From the NCBI GenBank assembly GCA_039183635.1, contig JBCDBL010000181.1, forward strand, positions 1 to 5,441: a stretch of DNA of 5,441 nt, read 5' to 3'. Position numbers and translations under genes: made by a program. Positions 5,301 to 5,441 of the stretch are shown here, one piece after another. The notes beneath the pieces were generated by a model that was not told where the DNA came from, did not search any database, and saw nothing but the letters and a program-made list of their open reading frames with translations. The stretch comes from JBCDBL01 sp039183635 (lineage in GTDB: Bacteria; Pseudomonadota; Alphaproteobacteria; Caulobacterales; Parvularculaceae). Numbering within the stretch: the first letter of the stretch is position 1; each line of letters begins with the position of its first letter.

Positions 5301-5441
5301 ATGCTTTTAAGGACTTCAGCACTCGCGCTCGTAATGACGGCGGCGTGCAACGCCGGTGGCGCTCTGGCTCAGTCAGGCGCCGCTGCAGACGCACAGGAGT
5401 CAGGCGACGTTATTGTTGTGACCGCACAGCGTCGTGAGCAA
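5301..5441 (+). CDS. TonB-dependent outer-membrane receptor, N-terminal fragment
   Basis: Only the first 47 codons are in the window; the gene continues past the right edge. The product begins with a signal peptide: MLLR, a hydrophobic stretch LALVMTAAC, and a cleavage site at ALA-Q (after residue 23). Shortly after comes the TonB box DVIVVTAQRREQ (36-47), the hallmark opening of TonB-dependent receptors in Alphaproteobacteria and some Gammaproteobacteria. Such proteins form a plugged 22-strand barrel in the outer membrane and import siderophores, cobalamin, sugars or peptides using energy from TonB-ExbBD. The plug and barrel lie outside the window, so the substrate is unknown. C16 raises the minor possibility of lipoprotein processing, but the preceding residues TAA fit a lipobox poorly. 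The gene follows a long leader with a hairpin and direct repeats, and the PchR-like regulator 1 kb upstream is a candidate activator. Confidence 0.92.
   Translation, partial: MLLRTSALALVMTAACNAGGALAQSGAAADAQESGDVIVVTAQRREQ

Overview
The window looks like accessory DNA from a Gram-negative bacterium, most likely an alphaproteobacterium of marine or sphingomonad/hyphomonad type. The reasons are a TonB-dependent receptor with a DVIVVTAQRREQ-like start, a DUF1611/DgcN-type gene, and an exported amidohydrolase. That placement is inference from gene families; no rRNA or other taxonomic marker is present. Base composition is mixed, with GC-richer genes, AT-rich spacers and much decayed coding sequence.

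Layout from left to right. (1) 1-385, minus strand: the 5' part of a dgcN-like D-glutamate N-acetyltransferase gene, interrupted by one missing base and running off the left edge. (2) 386-783: a spacer with no firm gene, containing a 16-bp tandem duplication. (3) 784-2064, minus: an intact exported metal-dependent amidohydrolase. Its predicted promoter (TTGGCA-N17-TATATG) has a run of eight G in the spacer and a palindrome over the -35 box. (4) About 2342-3346, plus: a heavily decayed serine hydrolase of the EstB/class C beta-lactamase-like family. It has in-frame stops, two frameshifts and a missing SxxK region. (5) 3355-4302, plus: an intact PchR-like AraC-family regulator whose first possible ATG overlaps the stop of the dead hydrolase. 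(6) 4303-5300: a 1-kb gene-poor stretch holding terminator-like hairpins, a possible IS5-family transposase relic, an isolated GC-rich hairpin and a possibly structured transcript ending in a hairpin plus T-run. (7) 5301 to the right edge, plus: the start of a TonB-dependent outer-membrane receptor with a strong Shine-Dalgarno sequence, preceded by 9-bp direct repeats 21 bp apart.

How the parts may work together is inference. PchR-like AraC proteins commonly control TonB-dependent receptors, so the regulator at 3355-4302 is a natural candidate to act on the receptor promoter at about 5250-5300, where the direct repeats have AraC-type spacing. The overlap with the dead hydrolase suggests that hydrolase and regulator were once one operon, and that the regulator was kept after the hydrolase was lost. 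The amidohydrolase may process imported or periplasmic peptides or similar amides, and its possible phase-variable promoter is the most novel regulatory signal here. I found no CRISPR array, tRNA, rRNA or intact mobile element.
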